Below are positions 28,888 through 34,746 of a stretch of 34,746 nucleotides of DNA, in pieces. The stretch is from contig CAAFXS010000099.1 in NCBI GenBank assembly GCA_900767025.1, positions 1 through 34,746 on the forward strand, written 5' to 3'. Position 1 is the stretch's first letter; each line of letters begins with the position of its first letter. The position numbers were made by a program, and so were the translations under genes. The notes beneath the pieces were generated by a model that saw nothing but the letters and a program-made list of their open reading frames with translations, ran no database searches and was not told the origin of the DNA. This DNA comes from Clostridia bacterium (GTDB taxonomy: Bacteria; Bacillota; Clostridia; Oscillospirales; Acutalibacteraceae).

Positions 28888-29318
28888 AACGGCAAGTCAC
28901 CCCCGAAATCGTCTGTAACCGGGTAAAATTCGCCGTATTGCCCTGTTTGCGCTGTCTGTGTGTTTGTGTATACACTAACAGATGCCGTTGACTGTGTTTC
29001 TGCGCCGTTTCTGCTCTCGCAAAACTCATGTTCATTGACAATCACATCTGTTGTATAGTGTGTTACGCCGTCCTTTGTATATGAGCCTGTCTGCAATGTG
29101 CCATTTACGGCTATCTTTATGCCTTTTTTCAAAAATCTTTCAACAAATTCCGCCGTTTTGCCGAATGCTTTACAGTTCAGAAAATCGGCTTCCTGCGTTC
29201 CGTCCGGCTTTTTCGGGCGGTTGATTGCAAGGGTGTACCTTGCAATCTTTGTACCGCTTTGCGCAACTGTAATTTGTGGGTCTGCCGTCAATCTGCCAAT
29301 TCCAAAAAATCTATTCAT
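28884..29318 (-). CDS. ssb: Single-stranded DNA-binding protein (144 aa)
   Basis: ATG after AAGGAGTAAAA. OB-fold signatures MNRFFGIGRLTADPQITVAQ, SGTKIARYTLAINRPKKPDG, DFLNCKAFGKTAEFVERFL and GTLQTGSYTKDGVTHYTTDV are clear. A Gln/Thr-rich linker leads to the acidic tip TDDFGGDLPF, which recruits partner proteins. It protects single strands during replication and recombination; its neighbours are RecT and the DUF1064 nuclease. Confidence 0.95.
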   Translation of the reverse strand: MNRFFGIGRLTADPQITVAQSGTKIARYTLAINRPKKPDGTQEADFLNCKAFGKTAEFVERFLKKGIKIAVNGTLQTGSYTKDGVTHYTTDVIVNEHEFCESRNGAETQSTASVSVYTNTQTAQTGQYGEFYPVTDDFGGDLPF

Positions 29319-29331
29319 TTTTTACTCCTTA

Positions 29332-30075
29332 TCAACCGAATAATGTGTTTTCAATGTCATTCGCTGTGTTTGTCTGCGCTGAATTATCCGAAATTGATGT
29401 AGTCTCTGCATCCGCCGTAAATGTCGGTTGTTCAACAGGTGTAATATCAATCACCGTGTCGTCAACGCCCTGTTCTTCTGCTATGTACATTGCCCCCATA
29501 TCAGTCGGGAATGCTTCTCTTAATGCCTGCGCTAATGCAACCTTTTTAATCATTGTTGCAGGCTTTTTAGCCCATTGCGAATTGAGAGTGCCGTCCTTTT
29601 TTCTTCCTGCGTATTCGTCAAAACTGACCTCAACTCTGTAACTGTGCGCCCTGTCTTTGCGCCATACTTCCGCCCAACCGCCGACAATAGTTTCATATTG
29701 ACCTATGAAAAAACTGCCTGTGCGATATGTCAAATCACCGTCCGCATTAACTGTTATAACGCCGCTCTGCTGACCGTCATACGCCGGATGCCTTTCGGCT
29801 CTTTTCTGCAATGCTTCTTTTGCTGTAACCATTGTTGCAGGCTCATTTCCGTATTTAATGCAGTAGGCTTCTTTCAGCCACGGATTTAATCCGTTAAATT
29901 TACAGAGGTTTATGAACATAACAACCTCTTCCATTGTCACTCTTTCCTTGTCGCCGCTGACAAGATAGTTTCTGACAATTTCAGGCGACAAATCAACCTT
30001 TTTACCGTCCGCCTCGTATGTCACCATTTGCTTATTTTTGCCCTGTGTTTTCGTCAAACTGTTCTGTATTGCCAT
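29332..30075 (-). CDS. recT: RecT family single-strand annealing recombinase (247 aa)
   Basis: ATG after AAAAGGAGTAAAAAAATATGG-type site. Conserved blocks: LSPEIVRNYLVSGDKERVTM, FINLCKFNGLNPWLKEAYCI, ATMVTAKEALQKRAERHPAY, VEVSFDEYAGRKKDGTLNSQ and WAKKPATMIKKVALAQALRE match the RecT/Erf-like annealase family. The C-terminal 40 residues are a low-complexity acidic/Thr-rich tail. With the YqaJ-type exonuclease encoded two genes upstream it forms a two-component recombination system. Confidence 0.93.
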   Translation of the reverse strand: MAIQNSLTKTQGKNKQMVTYEADGKKVDLSPEIVRNYLVSGDKERVTMEEVVMFINLCKFNGLNPWLKEAYCIKYGNEPATMVTAKEALQKRAERHPAYDGQQSGVITVNADGDLTYRTGSFFIGQYETIVGGWAEVWRKDRAHSYRVEVSFDEYAGRKKDGTLNSQWAKKPATMIKKVALAQALREAFPTDMGAMYIAEEQGVDDTVIDITPVEQPTFTADAETTSISDNSAQTNTANDIENTLFG

Positions 30076-30091
30076 ATTTTTTTACTCCTTT

Positions 30092-30268
30092 TCAATCATT
30101 CAACAATTTTTCTATTTCATCTTCGGGTTTTAATCCCAAATCTACCGCAAATTTTATATCATGTTCTGTGAAACAATCTTTCAGTGTTTCTACTAAACAC
30201 GCTAAATCTGATAAAACATCAGCCTTTGTTCCGTTGATATCTACATATCCGTTTTCAACTTTAATCAT
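30092..30268 (-). CDS. Hypothetical small protein (58 aa)
   Basis: ATG at 30268 follows GTAAAAGGAA; 58 codons end in TGA. MIKVENGYVDINGTKADVLS then DLACLVETLKDCFTEHDIKF: a short beta hairpin (VENGYVDINGT) followed by amphipathic helices and an acidic end. Lies between DUF1351 and RecT genes. The 'GxVxIxGtkaDvLsDL' pattern is frequent in small phage proteins of Clostridia, without a function known to me. Confidence 0.75.
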   Translation of the reverse strand: MIKVENGYVDINGTKADVLSDLACLVETLKDCFTEHDIKFAVDLGLKPEDEIEKLLND

Positions 30269-30307
30269 TTCCTTTTACCTGTCCTTTCTGTATATCAAGC
30301 CTTTGTG

Positions 30308-31114
30308 TCAATCGACCTTTAACGGCTCAAATTCAATGTTTCTGCTGTCAAAAAATATTTTTAATGCTTTCGCATCATCATTGCTCAAATAAGCCTTAAA
30401 GCCTATCCATTGCCTTTTTATTTCGGGCTGTATGTTTTCCCTTGTTTCTGAAATAATCGGCTCTGTGACCGTTTCTGCCGCCTTTACGCTTGCCTGTGCC
30501 TGTTCCTTTGCAACTTGAATACTGTGCATGCGCTGTGCCTCTGATATAGCCGTGTTTATGTCAAGTGTCTGTTTGTACACTTCAATCGCCTCAAAACTAA
30601 ATTCCGGCAATTTTTCAAGTGTCTGAATTGAGCCGTTGACAGTGTCAATAATCATTAACATGTCCGTTTTAACACGGCTCATTGTCGTGCTTGCATTTAG
30701 CCAACTGTTGATAAAAATGCGGTCAAATTCAAGCCATTCAGGCTTTTCAAGGGTGTTCCAATACTGTTTAATTGCATCAAGTTTTTCAGCCTTTTTTGTT
30801 TCTTCAAAAGCCTTAACCTGACTGTCAATCATTGCAATCGGCTCATTTACAAGGCATACAATCTCTTTGATTTCCTTTTCAAATTTTTCATACGGCGCAA
30901 GGCATTGTTTTTTAATTTCTTTGCGTTTACTTTCCAAAGCCTGCTCAAATTTGTTCAGGGTTGCTTTGTCCGCTTTTGCCTCTTTCACTTGTTCGTCTGT
31001 ATAAACAAGTGTTTTATAGTATTGCATTTTGTCTGCAACTTCTTTTTTTATTTCGTCGTAATTCCACGAAATATCCTGCATTTCTGCATTTTGATTATAG
31101 ATAACCAAATTCAT
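30308..31114 (-). CDS. DUF1351 protein (268 aa)
   Basis: ATG after GAAAGGACAG. Helical, coiled-coil-rich sequence: YDEIKKEVADKMQYYKTLVY, EQALESKRKEIKKQCLAPYE, NEPIAMIDSQVKAFEETKKA, with a C-terminal WIGFKAYLSNDDAKALKIFF. This is the DUF1351 family, encoded between YqaJ-type exonuclease and RecT in many Bacillota phages. It may assist recombination, for example as a nuclease/annealase partner, but no enzyme motif is present. Confidence 0.88.
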   Translation of the reverse strand: MNLVIYNQNAEMQDISWNYDEIKKEVADKMQYYKTLVYTDEQVKEAKADKATLNKFEQALESKRKEIKKQCLAPYEKFEKEIKEIVCLVNEPIAMIDSQVKAFEETKKAEKLDAIKQYWNTLEKPEWLEFDRIFINSWLNASTTMSRVKTDMLMIIDTVNGSIQTLEKLPEFSFEAIEVYKQTLDINTAISEAQRMHSIQVAKEQAQASVKAAETVTEPIISETRENIQPEIKRQWIGFKAYLSNDDAKALKIFFDSRNIEFEPLKVD

Positions 31115-31140
31115 ACTTACTGTCCTTTCTTTTTGTTTTT

Positions 31141-31794
31141 TTATATTTCAGGCAATATAAGCGGCGGCTCTGTGTCCGTCTCAACATATCGCCAAAAATC
31201 CCGACATGCCGACATCAAATATTCAATGTCCGTTTCAACTTCTTCTCTGTCAATTCTGTAATGCTTTGTTTCAAGCCTTACATCATCGTCAATTACTGTT
31301 TTTATTTGTGCTTTCAGAATAGCAAAATCCGCTTCCATAACGCCCATATAAAAGAGTATTTGACAATAATAATTATCCGGTATTCTGTCTTTCCATTTCA
31401 GCCTTTGACTGCCTTGTTTTATTTCGGTTGTCTTTATTTCCAAGATGCCGTGATTTCCGTTTTCGTCAATTATCCAACCATCAAGGCTGACCCTTGCAAA
31501 CGGATATTTTGAATTTACAAAACTGTTATTCTCTTGATACAGAACATAGAATTGCGGAAAATCTAACTTGAATAACTCACGCAAATAGCATTCCGCCTGT
31601 GTGCCGTATTTAACATAGGGCTTGCCTGAAATATCAGTAGCCTTTATTCGCCCGGTTTTTTCTTTCCATAAATCAACATTACTTTTATACGGATTTGCGC
31701 CGATAACAGCGGATGCATCACTACCGCCAAGCCCTTTTTTTCTGTTTTCCGCCCATTGTTCACGGCTTTCATAGACGGTCAATTCAATGCTCAT
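31141..31794 (-). CDS. YqaJ-like viral recombinase / exonuclease (217 aa)
   Basis: ATG overlaps the previous stop. YqaJ / lambda-exonuclease fold (PD-(D/E)xK) signatures: GLGGSDASAVIGANPYKSNV, YVKYGTQAECYLRELFKLDF, ARVSLDGWIID (catalytic Asp) and GILEIKTTEI (catalytic E-x-K). It resects double-stranded ends to make single strands for RecT. The pair YqaJ-RecT, with SSB, constitutes the phage homologous recombination module. Confidence 0.92.
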   Translation of the reverse strand: MSIELTVYESREQWAENRKKGLGGSDASAVIGANPYKSNVDLWKEKTGRIKATDISGKPYVKYGTQAECYLRELFKLDFPQFYVLYQENNSFVNSKYPFARVSLDGWIIDENGNHGILEIKTTEIKQGSQRLKWKDRIPDNYYCQILFYMGVMEADFAILKAQIKTVIDDDVRLETKHYRIDREEVETDIEYLMSACRDFWRYVETDTEPPLILPEI

Positions 31795-32006
31795 TTATGC
31801 GCCTTTCTTTTTGCTCTTTTCTTTGCCTGTTCTTTGTAATATGCGTTCTCTGACAGAAAAACGAATATCACCGATACAACCGCAAAGAAAAGCATTTGTA
31901 AAAGACATCGACCAAAACCGAAAAAGTCTTGCTCATAGCCGCCGAGCGTTCCAACGATAGCGACCATGTTAAATATTGCTAACATTTGCAAAATTATGAC
32001 TTTCAT
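31791..32006 (-). CDS. Small two-helix membrane protein (71 aa)
   Basis: Two hydrophobic segments, VIILQMLAIFNMVAIVGTLG (about residues 3-22) and FGRCLLQMLFFAVVSVIFVF (31-50), are followed by a strongly basic cytosolic tail (EQAKKRAKRKAHK). Overlaps both neighbours by ATGA-type junctions. Early-operon membrane proteins of this kind may affect the host envelope or exclude superinfection; this is speculative, and no family is recognised. Confidence 0.65.
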   Translation of the reverse strand: MKVIILQMLAIFNMVAIVGTLGGYEQDFFGFGRCLLQMLFFAVVSVIFVFLSENAYYKEQAKKRAKRKAHK

Positions 32007-32185
32007 TTTTTTACCTCATTTCCGTTGATAAATTTTTCAAATTGTTCTCTGCCTATCCAGTATGTCCATTTGCTTGACATCTTTACCGCCTTACCGAACG
32101 GCAACAATCCTCTTTGTAACCCGATGCGCACAAACTGTTCAGACACGCCCATTTCAGCGGCAACCTCTTTAATTGTCATTCTCAT
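32003..32185 (-). CDS. Excisionase-like / helix-turn-helix protein (60 aa)
   Basis: ATG after AAAGGACAG. MRMTIKEVAAEMGVSEQFVR followed by GLQRGLLPFGKAVKMSSKWT and YWIGREQFEKFING has the MerR-type winged-helix layout of small excisionase/HTH_17 proteins, with the beta-wing containing the KxSSKWTYWI strand. It is the second leftward gene after cro and is preceded by a repressor operator (32201-32215), so it is probably repressed in the lysogen. It might act as Xis with the integrase or as an early regulator. Confidence 0.8.
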   Translation of the reverse strand: MRMTIKEVAAEMGVSEQFVRIGLQRGLLPFGKAVKMSSKWTYWIGREQFEKFINGNEVKK

Positions 32186-32200
32186 TTTTACTGTCCTTTC

Positions 32201-32215
32201 TGTGCTAAAAGCACA
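32201..32215. promoter_or_regulatory. Operator O2 (palindrome) upstream of the excisionase-like gene
   Basis: TGTGCT (32201-32206), AAA, AGCACA (32210-32215) is a perfect 15-bp palindrome with the same arms as the operator next to cro. It sits in the 36-nt gap between cro and the excisionase-like gene. It may bind the CI-like repressor or Cro. Confidence 0.75.
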
Positions 32216-32221
32216 ATCGAA

Positions 32222-32425
32222 TTACAAAAAAATAATATCATCAACTGACATTCCGTAAATAGCAGCAAGTGCTTTACCTGTCGTTATATCAGGCTGTGTT
32301 GCCTTATTTTCATAACTTGCAAGAGTATTTATGCTAATTTTAATGCCTTTTTCATTCAATAGTTTTATTACATCAGGGCGAGTGTAGCCTTTGTTTACTC
32401 TAGCGGCTTTTAATGTTATTGCCAT
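32222..32425 (-). CDS. Cro-like XRE helix-turn-helix regulator (67 aa)
   Basis: ATG after GAAAGGAAGTGAC. MAITLKAARVNKGYTRPDVI, KLLNEKGIKISINTLASYEN and PDITTGKALAAIYGMSVDDI form a compact five-helix XRE domain with the recognition helix around SINTLASYENKAT. It is the first gene of the leftward early operon, expressed from the promoter at 32469-32497, divergent from the repressor. The arrangement is that of Cro. Confidence 0.9.
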   Translation of the reverse strand: MAITLKAARVNKGYTRPDVIKLLNEKGIKISINTLASYENKATQPDITTGKALAAIYGMSVDDIIFL

Positions 32426-32447
32426 TATGTCACTTCCTTTCTGTTGT

Positions 32448-32464
32448 CTGTGCTTTTAGCACAG
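32448..32464. promoter_or_regulatory. Operator O1 (17-bp palindrome) between the early promoter and cro
   Basis: CTGTGCT (32448-32454), TTT, AGCACAG (32458-32464): perfect 7-bp arms, overlapping the initiation region of the leftward promoter (-10 at 32469-32474). Repressor bound here would block early transcription. Confidence 0.85.
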
Positions 32465-32468
32465 TTTT

Positions 32469-32497
32469 ATGATAAACCATAAAAACGAAATTGTCAA
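32469..32497 (-). promoter_or_regulatory. Leftward early promoter (PR/PL-like)
   Basis: On the minus strand, a consensus -35 TTGACA (32497-32492), a 17-bp spacer and -10 TATCAT (32474-32469). It drives cro and the early operon. The -35 is overlapped by a degenerate operator (32496-32510) and the start site is next to operator O1. Confidence 0.9.
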
Positions 32498-32510
32498 TAC
32501 TAAAAACACA
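32496..32510. promoter_or_regulatory. Operator O3 (degenerate)
   Basis: AATACTAAAAACACA matches the operator consensus TGTGCT-N3-AGCACA (with the AAA spacer as at O2) at 11 of 15 positions and overlaps the -35 box of the leftward promoter by two bases. Confidence 0.5.
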
Positions 32511-32537
32511 ATTATTTTGCTTTTTTGATTGATTTTT

Positions 32538-32556
32538 TGTGCTTTAAGTGTATAAT
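32538..32556 (+). promoter_or_regulatory. Repressor promoter -10 with overlapping operator O4
   Basis: TATAAT at 32551-32556 serves the rightward repressor gene; a -35 is weak (TTGATT, 32525-32530, with a long 20-bp spacer). TGTGCTTTAAGTGTA (32538-32552) matches the operator consensus at 11 of 15 positions and overlaps the -10, which suggests autoregulation or Cro control. Confidence 0.5.
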
Positions 32557-32578
32557 ATAAAATAAAAGAGGTGATATA

Positions 32579-32950
32579 ATGGATAATAAAAAAATATTTG
32601 CCGAAAACCTAAAAAAGCAAATGGAATTAAAAGAAAAAAGCAGAAAAGATATTAGTGAAGCATTGGGAATTAGTTACTATACAGTGACCGATTGGGTAAC
32701 AGGAAAAAAATATCCGAGAATGGATAAAGTCGAGATGCTGGCTGACTATTTCGGAATACTAAAATCAGATTTGATAGAAGAAAAGACAGAAAAGGAATTG
32801 CAAACGGCGGAAAAAAATAATGCCCTTGCGGACATTATTGTTAAAATGCGTACAGACGATGATTTTTTGAGCATCGTAAAATTGATTTACAGTTTAGACG
32901 AAAATCAAATTAAAGCCGTCAAACAGATGCTAAATGCTTTTATCAAGTAA
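32579..32950 (+). CDS. CI-like XRE repressor without a peptidase domain (123 aa)
   Basis: ATG after AAAGAGGTGAT. Residues 5-65 are an XRE HTH (IFAENLKKQMELKEKSRKDI, SEALGISYYTVTDWVTGKKY, PRMDKVEMLADYFGILKSDL). The C-terminal 55 residues are helical (ADIIVKMRTDDDFLSIVKLI, YSLDENQIKAVKQMLNAFI), probably for dimerisation. There is no LexA/S24-type cleavage site or Ser-Lys dyad, so SOS induction by self-cleavage is not possible by the standard route. It divergently faces cro across four operator-like sites. Confidence 0.9.
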   Translation: MDNKKIFAENLKKQMELKEKSRKDISEALGISYYTVTDWVTGKKYPRMDKVEMLADYFGILKSDLIEEKTEKELQTAEKNNALADIIVKMRTDDDFLSIVKLIYSLDENQIKAVKQMLNAFIK

Positions 32951-33034
32951 ACGCAATATTAAATCTAATAATTCAATATCATTGCATTTTTGTAATTCAA
33001 TTATTATTTGCTCAACTAATTTATTTTTCGACAT
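32930..33034 (-). CDS. Small ORF convergent with and antisense to the repressor end (34 aa)
   Basis: ATG at 33034 with AAGGGG about 10 nt upstream; MSKNKLVEQIIIELQKCNDI then ELLDLILRLLDKSI, ending in TAG inside the repressor gene's 3' end (21-nt overlap). It is a single amphipathic helical hairpin and resembles in character the C-terminal helices of the repressor. If expressed, it could interfere with repressor mRNA or protein. Evidence is a good ribosome binding site only. Confidence 0.5.
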   Translation of the reverse strand: MSKNKLVEQIIIELQKCNDIELLDLILRLLDKSI

Positions 33035-33052
33035 GATACAGCCCCTTTTCTT

Positions 33053-33085
33053 TTGTAAAATTCAAAATTCTATTTTATTTTACAA
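33053..33085. repeat. 9-bp inverted repeat upstream of integrase
   Basis: TTGTAAAAT (33053-33061) and ATTTTACAA (33077-33085) are a perfect inverted repeat with a 15-bp AT-rich spacer, 70 bp before the integrase start and just upstream of the leftward mini-ORF. It could be a protein-binding site for divergent control of int and that ORF. The rest of 32951-33154 holds only the mini-ORF and the integrase ribosome binding site. Confidence 0.5.
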
Positions 33086-33154
33086 TATTCAATCTGTGAA
33101 ATTTATCGAAAATTGACGATGCTTTTCAAAAAATTTTGATAAAGGAGTGATTTT

Positions 33155-34195
33155 ATGAAATTGCCTAACAGTTACGGCTCTGTTTATAAGTTATCAGGAA
33201 AAAGGCGCAAACCCTTTGTAGCAAGAAAAACGATAGGGTGGAAAGATAACGGACAGCCGATATATCAATATATCGGTTACTATGAAAAAAGGGCGGATGC
33301 ATTAGAGGCTCTGGCAAACTATAATAAAGACCCTTATGACATAGTAAACGGAAAAATGACTTTTGCGGAATTATATGAAAAATGGTCGGCTGTACATTTT
33401 GAAAATATCTCAAAGTCAAATATAAACGGTACAAAAGCCGCTTATAAACTTTGTGCGACTATTCAAAAAATGAATATACATGAAATAAAACTGTCACACT
33501 TGCAGTATGTAGTTGATAATTCAGGCAAAAACTATCCGACACTTCGTAAAGTAAAAGTAATGCTTGGGCTTATGTATGATTTTGCCGTAAAGAATGAAAT
33601 ATTAAAAAAAGACAAAAGGGATATGATTTCATATATTGATATAAGTAAAGCAGGCAACCCGAACGCACTTGACAGAAAACCTTTTACAAAACCCGAAATA
33701 AAAAAACTATGGGATGCAGTCAACGAAAACGAAATATTCCAAATACCGCTGATTTTAATATATACCGGATTGAGAATAGGCGAATTTTTCAACATAAAAA
33801 AAGAAGATGTGCATCTGAATGAACGATATTTTGTTGTAACAGCATCAAAAACAGATGCAGGATTGAGAGAAGTGCCGATTGCAGAAAAAATAGTGCCGTT
33901 TTTTGAGAACTGGTTATCAAAAGAGGGTAAATACGCATTCCCGAACAGCAAAGGGAATAAACATACAGATAGAGCGTTCAGAGACGGCTGGTGGATGCCG
34001 ATGATGAAAGAGTTAGAAATGGAAAATCACCGCCCACACGATGCAAGACATACATGCGTTTCCCTTTTGACAGAAGCAGGCGTTGACGAACGAATTATAA
34101 AAAAGATTGTAGGTCATAAAGGTGAGGGAGTGACACAGCAAGTTTACACTCACATTGATATGCCGTATAAATTAGAAGCAATTAACATGATTTGA
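33155..34195 (+). CDS. int: Tyrosine integrase (346 aa)
   Basis: ATG after AAAGGAGTGATTTT. N-terminal arm-binding domain (residues 1-60, GSVYKLSGKRRKPFVARKTI), SAM-like core-binding domain (about 65-165), then the catalytic domain with all signature residues: Arg207 (TGLRIGEF), Lys232 (ASKTDAG), His295-x-x-Arg298 (HDARHT), His321 (VGHKGEG) and Tyr331 (VYTHID). It integrates and, with a directionality factor, excises the phage. The matching arm-type repeats begin six bases after the stop codon. Confidence 0.96.
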   Translation: MKLPNSYGSVYKLSGKRRKPFVARKTIGWKDNGQPIYQYIGYYEKRADALEALANYNKDPYDIVNGKMTFAELYEKWSAVHFENISKSNINGTKAAYKLCATIQKMNIHEIKLSHLQYVVDNSGKNYPTLRKVKVMLGLMYDFAVKNEILKKDKRDMISYIDISKAGNPNALDRKPFTKPEIKKLWDAVNENEIFQIPLILIYTGLRIGEFFNIKKEDVHLNERYFVVTASKTDAGLREVPIAEKIVPFFENWLSKEGKYAFPNSKGNKHTDRAFRDGWWMPMMKELEMENHRPHDARHTCVSLLTEAGVDERIIKKIVGHKGEGVTQQVYTHIDMPYKLEAINMI

Positions 34196-34200
34196 TTTTT

Positions 34201-34231
34201 TGTCACTAACTTGTCACTATCGTGTCACTAA
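34201..34231. repeat. Arm-type repeats, left cluster (3 x TGTCACTAA/T, 11-bp period)
   Basis: TGTCACTAA at 34201-34209, TGTCACTAT at 34212-34220 and TGTCACTAA at 34223-34231, spaced exactly 11 bp, so all face one side of the helix. Probably bound by the integrase N-terminal domain. Confidence 0.9.
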
Positions 34232-34282
34232 CCGTTAAAAATTCACGGCTTTTTACAGGCTTTTGATAAATAGCACAAATAG

Positions 34283-34320
34283 AAAAAACCCCGAAAAACA
34301 GCGATTTTTCGGGATTTTTT
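34283..34320. terminator. Integrase terminator (bidirectional)
   Basis: CCCGAAAAA (34290-34298) pairs with TTTTTCGGG (34305-34313), 6-nt loop; flanking A6 (34283-34288) and T6 (34315-34320) make it work in both directions. It lies inside the attP interval. Confidence 0.85.
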
Positions 34321-34395
34321 GATTTCCTGTAATTCCTTTTGATTTATCTCTTTGATAATTTTGTACCGCCTAAAATAAAGGATTTTTCGGCTTTT

Positions 34396-34415
34396 TGTCA
34401 CTAATATGTCACTAA
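34396..34415. repeat. Arm-type repeats, right cluster (2 x TGTCACTAA, 11-bp period)
   Basis: TGTCACTAA at 34396-34404 and 34407-34415, same orientation and same 11-bp spacing as the left cluster. Confidence 0.9.
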
Positions 34416-34483
34416 TAAAAGGCAATTTATAAATGATTAGAGCCGTTTTAATTAGAGAATTTTACTTTTTTGTAAATCCACAT

Positions 34484-34512
34484 TTGCTATTTTATGGAAA
34501 ATGATTTATAAT
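34484..34512 (+). promoter_or_regulatory. Promoter for a possible small RNA
   Basis: -35 TTGCTA (34484-34489), a 17-bp spacer and a perfect -10 TATAAT (34507-34512). Transcription would begin near 34519-34521 and stop at the terminator ending near 34597. No open reading frame with a ribosome binding site follows. Confidence 0.7.
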
Positions 34513-34518
34513 AAAAAT

Positions 34519-34597
34519 GTACAGATTTCATCTGACAACAATATAATAATACTGTCCATAAGAAAAACCGCTTGATTTCTGCAGGCGGTTTTTTCTT
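34519..34597 (+). ncRNA. Candidate ~75-nt small RNA
   Basis: Between a good promoter and a good terminator lies a short non-coding segment. Near its 5' end CAGAT-TTC-ATCTG (34522-34534) can form a small hairpin, followed by an A/U-rich single-stranded stretch and then the terminator stem, the usual plan of bacterial regulatory RNAs. It would be at one end of the integrated prophage, next to the accessory cassette. The only ORF is a 9-codon ATG frame without ribosome binding site. Confidence 0.5.
34563..34597 (+). terminator. Rho-independent terminator upstream of the rightward cassette
   Basis: AAAAACCGC (34563-34571) and GCGGTTTTT (34585-34593) form a 9-bp stem with a 13-nt loop, followed by TTTTTTCTTTTT. 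It isolates the small-RNA unit from the cassette promoter at 34678-34706 (identical to 35-63). Confidence 0.88.
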
Positions 34598-34643
34598 TTT
34601 CGTGACTTTGCGTAAATGATACGGCAATGCGTACAATTATGCA

Positions 34644-34746
34644 CAAAAAACTTGTAAATCTTTGTCTATTCTGTCAATATACATATACGGCGATGCGTGG
34701 TATAATATAGACACAACAAACACAAAGGGGAACACAAAATGAAAAG
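34644..34746. repeat. 103-bp terminal direct repeat (circular overlap, right copy)
   Basis: Exact copy of bases 1-103. The truncated start codon region at 34739-34746 is the beginning of the gene that is complete at 96-269. Confidence 0.95.

Larger units (their letters stand above)
34196..34420. other. attP region with arm-type sites on both sides of a core segment
   Basis: The DNA after int holds three copies (34201-34231) and then two copies (34396-34415) of TGTCACTAA with a 164-bp interval. This is the usual attP design, in which the core crossover lies between the two arm clusters. The interval also contains the int terminator (34283-34320). An imperfect CTTT-ATTTT / AAAATAAAG symmetry near 34350-34380 might mark the core, but I cannot locate the crossover without the host sequence. 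No tRNA-like 3' end is visible. Confidence 0.75.
34421..34643. other. Non-coding stretch between attP and cassette
   Basis: Apart from the promoter, candidate small RNA and terminator listed separately, I see no gene here. The segment is AT-rich and ends just before the circular-overlap repeat. Confidence 0.7.

Noticed and set aside
34201..34415. Repeats considered as a CRISPR array
   Set aside because: Units are 9 bp at 11-bp spacing without spacers; they fit integrase arm sites.
34243..34425. 60-aa leftward ORF across the attP region
   Set aside because: Overlaps the terminator and arm repeats, no ribosome binding site, composition dictated by A/T-rich repeats.
1..34746. tRNA genes
   Set aside because: I found no cloverleaf with a GGTTCGA-type T arm on either strand by eye.

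Overview
The window is a complete temperate siphovirus genome in circular form. The first 103 bases (1-103) recur exactly as the last 103 (34644-34746), so the unique length is 34,643 bp and the gene at 96-269 simply runs across the arbitrary join. Low G+C, strong purine-rich ribosome binding sites, standard-code stops and the protein families (XkdX, CD1375-type, DUF1492, DUF1351, DUF1064, SPP1-type portal, GH25 lysozyme) point to a phage or excised prophage of a Bacillota host. It is most likely a gut Clostridia (Ruminococcaceae/Lachnospiraceae-like), but the genus cannot be read from the sequence.

Layout. The lysogeny module lies at 32.2-34.4 kb: a leftward Cro-like gene and excisionase-like gene, a divergent rightward CI-like repressor, a tyrosine integrase, and an attP region with five arm-type repeats (three plus two) flanking a core segment. 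Between attP and the lysis genes is a rightward cassette (34.48 kb across the join to 0.99 kb). It holds a possible small RNA, three unknown small proteins and a small HTH protein, ending in a bidirectional terminator; by position it looks like a lysogenic-conversion ('moron') cassette. Everything else is leftward. Early genes (32.4 to 23.1 kb) encode YqaJ-type exonuclease, DUF1351, RecT, SSB, a DUF1064 nuclease, a DNA adenine methyltransferase, many Cys-rich small proteins, a replisome organizer with putative origin repeats inside it, a DnaC-type loader and a DUF1492 sigma-like late regulator. A terminator and putative activator repeats at 22.99-23.10 kb separate early from late genes.

The late region (22.9 to 1.08 kb) starts with a ParB-fold protein, a Cys-rich radical SAM enzyme and two proteins sharing an MGSC leader, one of them a zinc-metallopeptidase. 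It continues with terminase, portal, a MuF protein carrying a C-terminal ADP-ribosyltransferase-like domain, scaffold, capsid, connectors, tail tube, chaperones, tape measure, Dit, a Tal-type protein fused to a gp10-like collar domain, fibre proteins, holin(s) and endolysin.

Most unusual points: (1) the 260-bp gap between terminase and portal is packed with RNA-like secondary structure, including a possible three-way junction whose G:U pairs favour the leftward strand and whose linker matches the anti-Shine-Dalgarno sequence; (2) a MuF-ART head protein with a QxE catalytic signature; (3) two MGSC-leader proteins that look like cargo or effectors; (4) a ParB plus radical SAM pair with extra cysteine clusters; (5) a promoter-terminator unit for a roughly 75-nt RNA next to attP; and (6) a clear set of repressor operators, including one between cro and the excisionase-like gene. 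All functions are inferred by reading motifs; no database search was run.
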